From assembly GCA_036873755.1 (NCBI GenBank), contig JAVTVY010033650.1, positions 62,001-126,000 on the forward strand: 64,000 nt of DNA, written 5' to 3'. Shown here in pieces: positions 11,951 through 22,929 of this stretch (its first letter is position 1; each line of letters opens with the position of its first letter). Position numbers and translations under genes: made by a program. The notes beneath the pieces are model-generated. The model ran no database searches and had not been told where the DNA came from. It saw only the letters and a list, made by a program, of their open reading frames with translations. The stretch is from Hanleya hanleyi. Lineage: Eukaryota > Mollusca > Polyplacophora > Lepidopleurida > Hanleyidae.

Positions 11951-12967
11951 TCACAGAGGTGGCTCTGTTCTTGGTATAGAGTTTAAGCTTGTTTCATCTT
12001 GTACACTTTGAGAATTACAAACCAGTCTTTTAAAAGCTCTCCGGTACTCTCTGTTCTTTAGCGCATAAATAAAAGGGTTCACTGCTGAGCTTAGAATCCC
12101 TAAGAACACGGCAAAATTGGATGCAATTATCAGCGCCAGATCAAACTGGATCATGATGGAAACTTGGATGAAGCAAAATGGTAACCAGCAAATGTTGAAA
12201 GAAAGGAACACCAGAGCCATGAGCTTGGCACTCTTAGTGTTCCGTACAAAGTTTGTCTGCGTGACGGGCTGAAGTGAGTTCCGTTGAACCTGCTCGGCGG
12301 CAATCTTCAATCGCTGTTTCCGGACGATACAGAAGATATGGCAGTAGAAGATAAACATAATCGTTGAGATAATGATGAAGTGCAATGCAACAGTCAGTAT
12401 GTACGCATTGGTGACGACTAGTTGGTAGATACAGAACTGTCCCAGTATCCACGAATTCCAGCCAAACAGTGGGAGATGCGACAAGACGAATGCGTACAAC
12501 CAGCTGACCGTGATCAGGGCATAGATCACCTGATTGGACATGACACTGAGATACTGGAACGGTCGACATATGGCCATGTAGCGCTCAAGGACTGTGATGA
12601 ACAGGCACAGAAGGGATGAGGTGCTACAGAATATGATGATGCAGTAGCGATACAGGCATCCCACGACATGGTTCTCCAAACTGGGCATCAAGTTGAGAAG
12701 GACCTGGTATGGCAGACATAGCCCCAGTAGTAGGTCAGCAATGGCCAGATTCATCACAAACTTACTGGTGACCGTGTGAAGTCGCCTGAACTTGCTCACG
12801 GCGAGTATGACCAGCAGGTTCCCACATACGATCACCACGGTCATCACCACCTGGAGGATGGAAATCACTAGGACCACGGTGCTGATTCCTCCTGGTGGTC
12901 CTCCTGGTGGTCCGCCTGGTGGTCCTATGGAACTGTTGTTCATCCTTAATCCATACACTGCTCCCAC
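11951..12967 (-). CDS. rhodopsin-class (class A) G-protein-coupled receptor, single exon
   Basis: A 338-residue seven-helix receptor expected in the plasma membrane. The N-terminus has an NSS glycosylation sequon (N11) and three PPGG repeats (16-27). Helix 1 holds GN (49-50), helix 2 LAIAD (D78), the helix-3 start C104 pairs plausibly with C179 in loop 2, ERY (128-130) replaces DRY, helix 4 has W155, helix 6 has CWLPF (260-264) and helix 7 NPFIY (297-301), followed by a basic helix 8. All class A landmarks are present and the frame is uninterrupted from ATG to stop, so it should be functional. The HTVTSKFV..LAIAD region recalls the adenosine/cannabinoid/melanocortin branch, but I cannot name the ligand. 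A second ATG at codon 9 is possible. Intronless coding is common in this class. It has no near neighbour gene. Confidence 0.93.
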   Translation of the reverse strand: MGAVYGLRMNNSSIGPPGGPPGGPPGGISTVVLVISILQVVMTVVIVCGNLLVILAVSKFRRLHTVTSKFVMNLAIADLLLGLCLPYQVLLNLMPSLENHVVGCLYRYCIIIFCSTSSLLCLFITVLERYMAICRPFQYLSVMSNQVIYALITVSWLYAFVLSHLPLFGWNSWILGQFCIYQLVVTNAYILTVALHFIIISTIMFIFYCHIFCIVRKQRLKIAAEQVQRNSLQPVTQTNFVRNTKSAKLMALVFLSFNICWLPFCFIQVSIMIQFDLALIIASNFAVFLGILSSAVNPFIYALKNREYRRAFKRLVCNSQSVQDETSLNSIPRTEPPL

Positions 12968-15210
12968 TTTACCATAGATGTATCACTGCTTTGAAAATGT
13001 ATCAGTGCTTCCGGAGTATCTCTGAGTCACCGTATTATTTTTTTTCAAATGGATCTCCACCTATTGTTCCTTGTCACCATATATACACCATATATCTATA
13101 AATATTGATAACTCCTGAATTCTCTCTTCGCCAGTTGTACATTGAAACATTGTACCAATCCGTCACTCAGAATCTACCCCAGAGTTGGTTAGCAATACTG
13201 GAATTCCATTAAAGATTCATTCTATGATAATTGTACAGTTTCTTCCCACAGTACTTCATTACCGTACCGGTCCCTCACATCAGGTTTTCCCATAATAGAA
13301 TTGTTCATCATTATTGGGGTATACTCCTCAATGGTCCTCTCTCAAGCCAAATACTCCAGAAATGATTCCCTTGTATTCATAACAACTGTTGTTAACCACA
13401 ACTGATATCCCTCGAATGGTATGTTCTGTGACACTCGTTTTACTCACACTGCTCAAATGATTTCCTCTTCAACCATGTCAAATATTGTACATGTACATCA
13501 CCCGTCATACTCAAATGCTACTAAAGTGTTTCAATCATACATTGTAGGAGAATAACGCACAAATGATGTGCTCTTCCAATATTTTCAGTTCTTTCTCTGA
13601 TAACTGTTCAATCGTTACCGGCAGTCTTAAAAATATGTATAGAAGATTTCCTCTCTGACTTCATCACACAAGTGCTACTTCCTGTGAGAAATGTTCGTCA
13701 TCATTGGTATATGAGCTTTCATCATTGACTCCCAAACAGCGATCTACTTTAGAGTATTGTTCACCACTACAGCCAGGTATATTCCTCAAATGGCTGTTGA
13801 ATCCTTAGTCCATACTATTAATCAATAAACTCCTTAACCATTTTTTTCATTTATCTCAGATGTTCAAATCTCTTTCGCGATAACAAAATTGTAATCCTTC
13901 ACACATGTATGTTAATTTCCATCGGGTTAGCCGCCAGCCTCAATATTAAAGCACAATCCGGATCTTCTCAGAAAGTCAAGCGAATCCATGAAAAAAAAAA
14001 GTAAAAAAAAAAATCAAAGATAATCAATGTGTACAAAGACGTTCCATTTTGGTAAACATGTCCAAGTCCATGTATAAAAGTGGCGGTTAGCTGTTAACTA
14101 TCACAGGAAGACCATCCATGATAAAGGGGTTACAAATATAGACAGATAATGAGAGATTGAAGGGCTGGACATCCTTGGTTGACAGCTGCTAGAGGAATTT
14201 CCGCCGACACATTAGGCTAAGTCATTACATCCGATGTTGAGAGCTTTCCTGGCAGAGAAGGTAAACTTAGTCTGTAATGTTCTCTTTGTTAGCACTCATC
14301 GTAAGGTGTGTAGACAGACCGATATGGTATATAAAAGCACACTTGGCGACTGTGAGTGACACATCAACTGTATGATGCACCGTATCACTTTGGTTCACTT
14401 GAGAAGTCTCTATTATAGGAAATCCATGTGGACTGAATAATCCTCTTAGACAGTTTTTAATTTAGGTGAACAGTAGCGGAAATCTTCAAGACAAAAAGAC
14501 TTGCTTGGGCTTTATTAAATGGACTATAGGGAAGTTCGGCCTTGGCATTCACAGACCTCATTTCCTCAACTAACTATATATGCCGCACAGGTAGGACTAT
14601 CAGATTTCTAGATTGAATCAATTGGTGATTCCCATTGGGGCTTACTCTGGGTAGAAAGAAGCCTCTAATCTCAGGATGAATTCTTAGAATAAGTTCCCTG
14701 GATAAATTCCCTGGAGCATGAAACAGGATATTTTACGTTTGAGGAAGCGATAAACATGATATATGACAGTCCAATTTACCGGCCATGAACGATAGATCTA
14801 GACCTAATGCCCACTGATGACGACATCTGGGGAGGGGAAGTCTGTGTTGTACATACATTAATGAATAAGGATTTGCCACTCGTTTCCTCTCCTCAAATAT
14901 ACATCAGCTGACTGGAGGCAATTATGAAGACCATATCGTCTACCCCGTTTATTATTGATGAAAACTCATCAGTAAACTACTCAAACTTGACATGTCATTA
15001 ATTCTTCCCAATTTGCTATTCTACAAATATTTTTCAACACTCATGATGGCTGAATATCAGACTGAATGAGGCAGCTATTATATTTTTATTGTCCCCCCCA
15101 CCCAATGCTCTTTGTAGCCATACTATGTCTTTATAGATCATGTAGGATATCAAATCCATTATTCCACAATTCATGGTCCCTGCGATTTCCAGGACCAACA
15201 GAACTGGCCA
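12968..15210. other. 5' side of the receptor gene; no other gene recognised
   Basis: Upstream of the minus-strand receptor. Pyrimidine-rich, seemingly unique DNA with no long frame and no repeat that I can match elsewhere in the window. It should contain the receptor promoter and any 5' non-coding exon, but I see no convincing TATA or initiator motif. Confidence 0.4.
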
Positions 15211-15214
15211 CTGT

Positions 15215-16110
15215 ACCAAATGTGACGGCGCCTTCGTAAAACGCTGATTTGAATCTCGCTACAGCAAATTGCGACCTATCCCGTCCACCTACATGTACCT
15301 CACTGAAATATAGTTTATCCATTCATTCATTTCATGTATGTTGTACCATTAGACCACATCTAGATTTTTTTTATCAAGCAGCTATTTTAGAAGATATTTT
15401 TAGTCGGGTAAAATAAGTACTTTAGGTTATCTGAAAGAAATCGGTTTGCTGCATGTTTTAATGTATGTGCATGTCTTTGGTGTGTTGTGTTGATTACTTC
15501 TGCATTGCTGGGTTGGTGACTTGTTTTTGTTGGAATACACATGTTCTTAGAATTTTGTTTGATCGTCGCTATATAGCTGAAATATTGCTTTAATAACAAC
15601 ATTAAACCTTAATTTTCTCTTTCTCCCTCATCTGTATGTACTACAAAAATGGTATGCACCTGTTTTCTGCAGCTCCCTGTCATTTCAACTTGCAGACGTC
15701 TCTTTTCTAGAGCCATTGCATTTTGATGTCAGTCACATGACACACGTTTTTATCGTTCCAACGCAAGATGGGCCTCAGTGACAATTTGAGTGGAGCTACC
15801 GAGGTTAGTTTCTGTATATGAGCAAGTTTATCTGGGTGCATTTGGCCGCCCAAGACCAGGTCATGTGAGTGTCATGTGACTGAAATCAACATGAAATGAC
15901 TGGAAAACAAAAACCGCAGAAAATGGATGTCATTTTTGGTGTGCATACACATCATGCGGTATCATGGTACAACAGACATGACAGACAACTGAATGAATAT
16001 ATTTCAGTGAGGTAGGTGGAAGGGATATGTCAGATTTTTTGCTGTAGGGAGGTTCGAAAGCTGCATTTTATGAACATGCTTTAACTTCCACTTTTGGTAT
16101 ACCGTCCAGT
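15215..16110. repeat. large imperfect foldback (nested inverted arms)
   Basis: Outer arms 15220-15355 and 15960-16090 are inverse of each other (ttgtaccattag..; gaatgaatatatttcagtga / tcactgaaatatagtttatc). Inner arms 15648-15745 and 15873-15950 are inverse too (ggtatgcacc, tgtcagtcacatgacac / gtgtcatgtgactgaaatca, ggtgtgcatac). The left arm is stretched by a reverse-oriented SINE-like piece at about 15545-15610. No protein. Confidence 0.75.
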
Positions 16111-16191
16111 TTCAACTGCATGGGACCATCAGTATTTCGAACTAGTATTCCACTATGAGCCCAGCCACCCTAACACTATCCTATGACTAAT

Positions 16192-16320
16192 GGTACAACC
16201 GGTGAAATGAATGGATAAACTATATATTTCAGTGAGTTAGGTAGAAGAGCTCGGTCACATTTTTTTGGTAGCAAGGTTCAAATGCTCAAATGTTCAAATG
16301 CTGTGTTTTCCATGCTCGCT
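16192..16320 (+). repeat. third copy of the foldback outer arm
   Basis: ggtacaac..gaaatgaatggataaact then atatttcagtgagttaggta and agcaaggttcaaatgctc repeat, in plus orientation, the arm at 15960-16090. From 16320 to 16815 nothing coding is recognised. Confidence 0.7.
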
Positions 16321-16816
16321 CCAATGCCAGCTTTTAATATAGCTGGACATGGGTTGTTTTTTTTTCTTTTTTTGGTTCTGGCTTTCACCCTGAAGGGAAT
16401 AAGGACAGCCAGTATTAGCCCTTTCCGCAAAGTCTCTGATCTCCCCTTGAATAAGTGCCACTCTAGGTTAGAGGTGTGAAAAGCTGCTTCCGGGAAGTAG
16501 TCGCCTCGGTTTCACTTTTCCTAAAAGCAGCAACTATTTTGAATAAATTATTCATAAAGTATTCCAGAATATTTATTTGAAAAACTAACTCTGTTTATAT
16601 TTTTACATGAACCAGTAGATACTCCACGGTATGTGTAATTGTGAGGGCCTTTGTTATTTACCGGAAGTTCTCTGAACCAACACGCTCCTAGTGGAAAGAT
16701 AGTGCCACGGCACTGTAGCTCATCTGGTTGTAACTGGCGAAAGTAGCTGTAAGAAATTTTTACTAAAGATCTGCAATAGATGAGTATCTAACTTGTGTTG
16801 TCCCCCCTGATCACTA

Positions 16817-17900
16817 AATGATCCATGCAGTAATTTCCTGAGATTTCATAACAAAGTTTCATGGGAAATTCAAGATGCAGCCATAATGGATTTTCGAAAT
16901 GGACCAAAAAAGGTATCTTGCATAACTGGACCACAAGGGAAACCTGTGTACCCAATTTGACAACGATCCATGCAGTGATTTCCTGAGAATTCACGATAAC
17001 TAAATTTCATGGGAAAATTCAAGATGGTCACCTGGTGGCCATATTGCATTTTCGAATCGGACCAGAAAAGGTATCTTGCACAACTAGACCCCAAGGGGAA
17101 CCTGTGTATCAAATTTGAGAAAGATCAATGCAGTAGTTCCTGAGAAATCGTGATGACAAAGTTTCATGGGGAAATCCAAATGCTGCCTGGTGGCCATATT
17201 GGACTTTCGAATCAAATCACAAAAGGTATCTTGCACAACTAGACCCCAAGGGGAACCTGTGTACCAAATTTGAGAAAGATCCATGCAGTACTTCCTGAGA
17301 AATCACGATAACAAGGTAGGGAAATCCAAGATGGCCGCCTGATAGCCCTATTGGATTTTTCGAATCAGAGCAGAAAAGGTATCTTGCACAACTAGACCCC
17401 AAGGGGAACCTCTGCACCATATCTGACAAAGATCCATGCAATAGTTCCTGAGAAATCGCAATAACAATGTTTCACGGGGAAATCCAAAATGGCCACCTGG
17501 TGGCCATGTTGCATTTTCAAATCAGACCACAAACGGTATCTTGTACAACTAGACCCAAAGGGGAACCTGTGTACCAAATTTAAGAAAGATCCATGCAATG
17601 GTTCCTGAGAAATCACGATAAAGTTTCATGGGGAAATCCAAGATGGCCGCCTGGTGGCCATATTGGATATTCAAATTAGAGTAAAGTACACATGTTGTAC
17701 AACTAGACCCAAAGGGGAACCGGTGTACCAAATTTGAGAAAGATCCATGAAGTACATGTAGTTACCGAAAAATAATGATGACAAGATTTCACTGGCAAAT
17801 TCAAGATGGCCACCATGGCAGCCATATTTAAAATCATATCGACACCGCATGAACAAATTCTGGTGAACTCATTGAGGGGAACATGCATGCCAAGTTTCAG
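16817..17900 (+). repeat. seven-unit tandem array, ~155-bp period
   Basis: Unit starts (atccatgcagta..tcctgag) lie at 16821, 16966, 17124, 17279, 17432, 17589 and 17743, spacings 145-158 bp. Each unit carries tttcatggg.aaat, an aagatggcc or close word, ggtatcttgcacaacta and ggggaacctgtgtacc. The minus-strand 60-80 aa frames that repeat HRFPLGSS are translations of the unit and not genes. The array trails into ggtcaagcggtttcagagaa. No terminal hairpin is obvious here. Confidence 0.9.
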
Positions 17901-17959
17901 CTTAATTGGTCAAGCGGTTTCAGAGAAGAAGATGTTTACGCATCATTATTAACATCAAT

Positions 17960-18519
17960 TTTCTGAACAATCCATTAAACTCATCTGAGTATCGTGACGA
18001 CACATGCATAAACAATCCGTTAACCGCACTCCAACCGAGCGAGGTCTCATTGTCAACTAGTTACATACTGTGCCGCCACTCATAACATGTATACTTATAT
18101 TCCTCTACAAATACTCGTCAATTCCTATCAAATGTGCATCCGGGGGTATCTTGTAAGCATGCTTACTGATGATTTCCACTGCCACAATCCCATTCAGCTT
18201 ACTCGTGAAACGTTAACCACCCCCATGTAGTATGCCCTTACGGGGGGTATCTTGTAAGCAGCCTTACTGATCATTTTGATCAAATGTGTGCATCCCTCAG
18301 ACTATGCTCTAGTTTATCTAGTTGTGTTCTAGATGCCTACTAAAGAATTAGTCGTCTCGACCCATATTTAATGAAGTTATACCCCTTTTCAAATGTAATA
18401 ATCTCTGATTTTGTGATATATTGTTGAATGTACAAGTTATATCTACAGGTCCGTGTTCGGTACAGCTACCAAATTTTGAAAACTCATTTATGTACTTGTA
18501 TTCTAAAAACCTACAAAAA
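17960..18519. other. short intergenic stretch
   Basis: Contains two copies of gggggtatcttgtaagca (near 18142 and 18242), about 100 bp apart, a small local duplication. No gene. Confidence 0.4.
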
Positions 18520-19891
18520 TTATTATGCCCCCCCTCTAACTAGAGGGGGGGCATATAGCGATCGCTTTGTCCGTCCGTCCGTCTGTCCGTCCGTCCGTCT
18601 GTCCGTCCGAATTTCTTGTCCGAGCAATATCTCGGTTAATATTTGATGGACAGGATTGAAACTTGCATGGAATGTGGCTAGTGCCTCGTAGATGTGCAGC
18701 GTTGAGTTTTTTCCGAGTTCCGGTATAATTTTCAAGAGTTATGGCCCTTTTTCTGAAATCTCTGTGAGTGGGACTTGTCCGGGCTGGATCTTGGTTAATA
18801 TTGTATGGACAAGTATGAAATTTGCATGATATGTGATCAGTGCCCCACAGTTGTGCAGCGTAAAGTTTCTTCACGTTTCGCTTATATTTTCAAGAGTTAT
18901 GGCCCTTTGTTCCTGAATTCTTCGTGAATTGGGACTTGTCCGGGCTGGATCTCAGTTAATATTGTATGGACAATTATGAAATTTGCAGGATATGTTGTCA
19001 GTGCCCTGTAGTTGTGCAGCGTGAAGTTTCTCCGCGTTTCGCATATATTTTCAAGAGTTATGGCCCTTTTTTCTTCAAATTTGTGTGAATTGGGACTTGT
19101 CCGGGCTGGATCTCGGTTAATATTGTATGGACAATTATGAAATTTGCACGATATGTGGTCAGTGCCCTGTAGTTGTGCAGCGTGAAGTTTCTCCACATTT
19201 CGCGTATATTTTCAACAGCTATGGCCCTTTTTTCTTCAAATTTGTGTGAATTGGGACTTGCAGGGCTGGATCTCGGTTAATATTGTATGGACAAGTATGA
19301 AATTTGCATGATATGTGGTCAGTGACCCATTGGTGTGCAGCGTGAAGTTTCTCTGCTTTCGGTTATATTTTCAAGAGTTATGGCCCTTTGTTTATCAAAA
19401 CTAAAGTGAATGGGATATATTCATTTGTCCAGGCTGGATCTCAGTCCATAACCGATTTGGACCAGAAAAATGGCTATATTATATGTTATCCTACATTCCA
19501 AAGCAGACAACATAGGTCCTGAAGTTAAGGTATGAAGTTGCCCCAAAAAGAGTTTATTGGGTGCAAAATTCAAAGTTCACTGATCGCTTCATAATTTCAC
19601 CACAATATACCCCCAAGGAATGTAGGTCTCATAACCAGGTCACATTTTCGGATTTGGCGAAAGCCCTGGCGACCATCTTGCATCGAAACATCGTATTATC
19701 ACTTGTTGGCTGATACTTGGAATATGTATTATGTGAGGCATGGCAAAAAAAGTGACAGAAACAGAATTTTTATAATTATCCAAATTAGGCCTCCACCAAC
19801 CAATAAACAACAGAACAATGGCGGGGCAGTGTCGGATTAAAGCGGAAAGGGGGCATACAATTGAGCAATCTCTGATTGCTTCCTTCCTGTG
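18520..19891 (+). mobile_element. CCCCC-hairpin element with ~160-bp units (family 2, copy B)
   Basis: Starts tattatgccccccctctaa, forms the hairpin cccctctaactagagggg, then gcatatagcgatcgctttgt, then a (ccgtccgtctgt)n run (18568-18608). About five units follow with spacing ~158-165 bp, starting cttgtccg near 18617, 18773, 18931, 19096 and 19256. A 450-bp non-repeated tail (from about 19441) includes aaagcagacaacataggtcc and tggcgaaagccctggcgacc and ends gagcaatctctgattgcttc then cttcctgtg. The tail is shared with 21975-22422 and, inverted, with 9027-9165. Confidence 0.88.
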
Positions 19892-20402
19892 TTTGTCTTA
19901 AGACACTATTGGAGGAACCATTGGAGATCGCCGAGGTATATTTCAAGTCACAGATATTCTTCAGATCAACCGTGAAAGGTCGATAGATTGGGAACCCACG
20001 CTCACATGTTAGACAAATGAGTAAAAGAAGGTTATCGATGGATGCCTGTCAAACTATACGCATTGCGGCAGAAAAGCTGACGAAGGAAAATGTGCTACGG
20101 ACCACTGAAACAAATTCCATTCTTTGTCTACTGCCAAATAATTCCAATGTTACTATATCGTTTAGTTTATTTTACAAACATGCAAACTTGAAGCTGATCT
20201 AGAGAATGTTGTTATTAAAAACAAATAGCTTCTCAATCACCGTATGTTCACTGATATATCCCGTGAACATAAAATGCTAATAACGTACATATCTGTGCTT
20301 CCGTCATTGTGTCTGATAATGTGACATTTCCAAAAACAAATTGGAAATGAAAATGAATGCTGGGCTACTGGGGAAAGCTAGATTGTGTTTGTTTTGTTTT
20401 TT
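19892..20402. other. intergenic between two repeat elements
   Basis: No gene. 20235-20345 is the inverted partner of the repeat at 150-245. Confidence 0.5.
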
Positions 20403-22760
20403 TGTCCCCCGCTACTTAGTAGGGGGGGGGGGGGGGGCTTAGAAACACCGGTGTCCGTAATTCCATGATTCCGTAATTCCGTAGTTCTGTAATTCCGTAA
20501 GATTTTCTTGTCCGGACAATAACTCGTGAACGATTTAACCGATCAACTTCAAACTTGGAGTGTGCCTTGTGCCATATTGGATTATAAGCAGTTGGATCTT
20601 GTTCGGACAATAACTTGAGAATGATTCAACCGATCTACTTCATATGTGGGGAGTGCCTTGACATTGTTGAGAGGAGGATTAGGATTGTTTTTCAAGGACG
20701 TGCTTAATCCAATATGGCCACCATCAGCCATATTGGATTTCATTGGATTTTAAGCAGTTTGATTTTGTCCGGACAATAACTGGAGTACGATTCAACTGAT
20801 CTACTTCAAACTTGGGGAGTTCCTTGACCTTGGCGAGATCCCTGTTAGGATTGTGTTTCATGAACGAGCATAATCCAATTTTGCTGCCATCTACCAGCGA
20901 TATTGGATTATTATGCCCCCCCTCTAACTAGAGGGGGGCATATAGCGATCGCTTTGTCCGTCCGTCTGTCCATCCGTCTGTCCGTCCGAATTTCTTGTCC
21001 GGGCAATATCTCGGTTAATATTTGATGGACAGGATCGAAACTTGCATGGAATGTGGCCAGTGGCTCGTAGTTGTGCAGCGTGGAGTTTTTTCCGAGTTCG
21101 GGTATAATTTTCAAGAGTTATGGCCCTTTTTCTGAAATCTCTGTGAATGGGACTTGTCCGGGCTGGATCTTGGTTAATATTGTATGGACAAGTATGAAAT
21201 TTGCATGACATATGTGGTCAATGACCCACAGTTGTGCAGCGTAAAGTTTCTCCACGTTTCGCTTATATTTTGAAGAGTTATGGCCCTTTGTTCCTGAATT
21301 CTCCGTGAATTGGGACTTGTCCGGGCTGGATCTCGGTTAATATTGTATGGACAATTATGAAATTTGCAGGATGTGTGGTCAGTGCCCTGTAGTTGGGCAG
21401 CGTGAATTTTCTCCGCGTTTCGCATATATTTTCAAGAGTTATGGCCCTTTTTTCTTCAAATCTTTGTGAATTGGAACTTGTCCGGGCTGGATCTCGGTGA
21501 ATATTGTATGAACAATTATGAAATTTGCAGGATATGTGATCAGTGCCCTGTAGTTGTGCAGCGTGAAGTTTCTCCGCGTTTCGCATATATTTTCAAGAGT
21601 TATGGCCCTTTTTTCTTCAAATCTTTGTGAATTGGAACTTGTCCGGGCTGGATCTCGGTGAATATTGTATGAACAATTATGAAATTTGCAGGATATGTGA
21701 TCAGTGCCCTGTAGTTGTGCAGCATGAAGTTTCTCCACATTTCGCCTATATTTTCAAGAGTTATGGCCCTTTTTTCTTCAAATCTTTGTGAATTGGGATT
21801 TGTAGGGCTGGATCTCGGTTAATATTGTATGAACAAGTATGAAATACGCATGATATGTGGTCAGTGACCCATAGGTGTGTAGCGTGAAGTTTCTCTGTTT
21901 TCGGTTATATTTTCAAGAGTTATGGCCCTTTGTTTAAACCTAAGTGAATGGGATATATTTATTTGTCCAAGCTGGATCTCAGTCCATAACTGATTTGAAC
22001 CAGGAAAATGGCTATATTATATGTTATTCTACATTCCAAAGCAGACAACATAGGTCCTGAAGTATGAAATTGCCCCAAAAACAGTGAATTGGGTACAAAA
22101 TTCACTGATCGCTTCATAATTTCACCACAATATACTCCCAAGGAATGTAGGTCTCATAACCAGGCCACATTTTCGGATTTGGCGAAAGCGCTGGCGACCA
22201 TCTTGCATCGAAGCATCGTATTATCACTTGTTGCTTGATATTTGGAATATGTATTATGTGAGACATGGCAAAAAAGTGACAAACAGAATTTTTATAATTA
22301 TCCAAATTAGGCCTCCACCAACCAATAAAGAACAGAACAATGGCGGGGCAGTGTCGGATTAAAGTGGAAGGGGGGGGGGGGGGCATACAATTGAGCAATC
22401 TCTGATTGCTTCCTTCCTGTGTGTTGCATTTTAAGCAGTTGCATCTTGTCTGGACAACAACTCTAGAATAATTCAACTGATCGACTTCAAACTTGCAGTT
22501 TGGCTTGACATCAGTGAGAGGACAGTTGTCATTGCTTTTCAGTTACCTGTGTAATCCAAGATGGCCACCATCAGTCATCTTAGATTTTCAGCATTTAGAT
22601 CTTGTCTGGACAATAACTCTAGAACGATTCAACCAATCTACTTCAAACTTGGGGAGTGCATGGACATTGGTGAGAGGACAGTTGGTATTATGTTTTATGG
22701 ATGTGCATTATCCAATATGGGTGCCTTCCGCTGTATTAGATTATGTTAAGCTCATCAGCG
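20403..22760 (+). mobile_element. third hairpin/tandem-unit family (family 3), split by a nested family-2 element
   Basis: Begins with the hairpin cccccgctacttagtagggg (20407-20426), then a ccgtaattccgtag-type run (20453-20500), then ~155-170 bp units with agcagttggatcttgt and cggacaataact (20587, 20752). The array is interrupted at 20907 after ..gatattggatt and resumes at about 22423 with ttgcattttaagcagttgca, with another unit near 22590. Words ccaatatggccaccatcagc (20708) and aagatggccaccatcagtc (22558) recur per unit. Non-coding. Confidence 0.75.
20907..22422 (+). mobile_element. CCCCC-hairpin element with ~160-bp units (family 2, copy C), nested
   Basis: Same order as copy B: attatgccccccctctaact hairpin, gcatatagcgatcgctttgt, ccgtccgtctgtccatccgt run, six to seven units (near 20995, 21151, 21315, 21477, 21640, 21799), the non-repeated tail with gcagacaacataggtcctga, then a g-run (22370-22384) and gagcaatctctgattgcttc, cttcctgtg. 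Two neighbouring units (21470-21630 and 21633-21790) are almost identical, so the unit number has changed recently. It interrupts family 3. Confidence 0.88.
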
Positions 22761-22812
22761 ATATCTCCATTTTCAAATCATACTCTTCATCAATGATATG
22801 AGATATCATCGT

Positions 22813-22928
22813 CCAAAAACAATCGACCATAGAGGTCCATGGCCCCTGCAGCAGCAGCGCCAGTTGATGTAATCGACCATAACTGGTGCTGCTAGCGGGG
22901 GACATGGACCTCTATGGTCGATTTTTTT
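22813..22928. repeat. ~115-bp hairpin with 20-bp perfect arms
   Basis: atcgaccatagaggtccatg at 22820-22839 pairs exactly with catggacctctatggtcgat at 22903-22922. The pairing continues weakly through gcagcagc/gctgct, and a third partial copy (atcgaccata) lies in the loop near 22872. It could be a foldback MITE or a structured transcript. Confidence 0.85.
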
Positions 22929-22929
22929 C

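Noticed and set aside
12234..12619. Overlapping frames on both strands inside the first GPCR
   Set aside because: Shadow frames; the 338-residue minus frame carries all receptor motifs.
16788..17888. Family of 60-80 aa minus-strand proteins repeating HRFPLGSS
   Set aside because: They are the translation of a ~155-bp tandem unit; each ends in stops set by unit divergence.
18897..21738. Repeated 80-112 aa minus-strand proteins (EKLHAAQLQGTDHISCKF type)
   Set aside because: Translation of family-2 tandem units; no start or codon pattern independent of the repeat.
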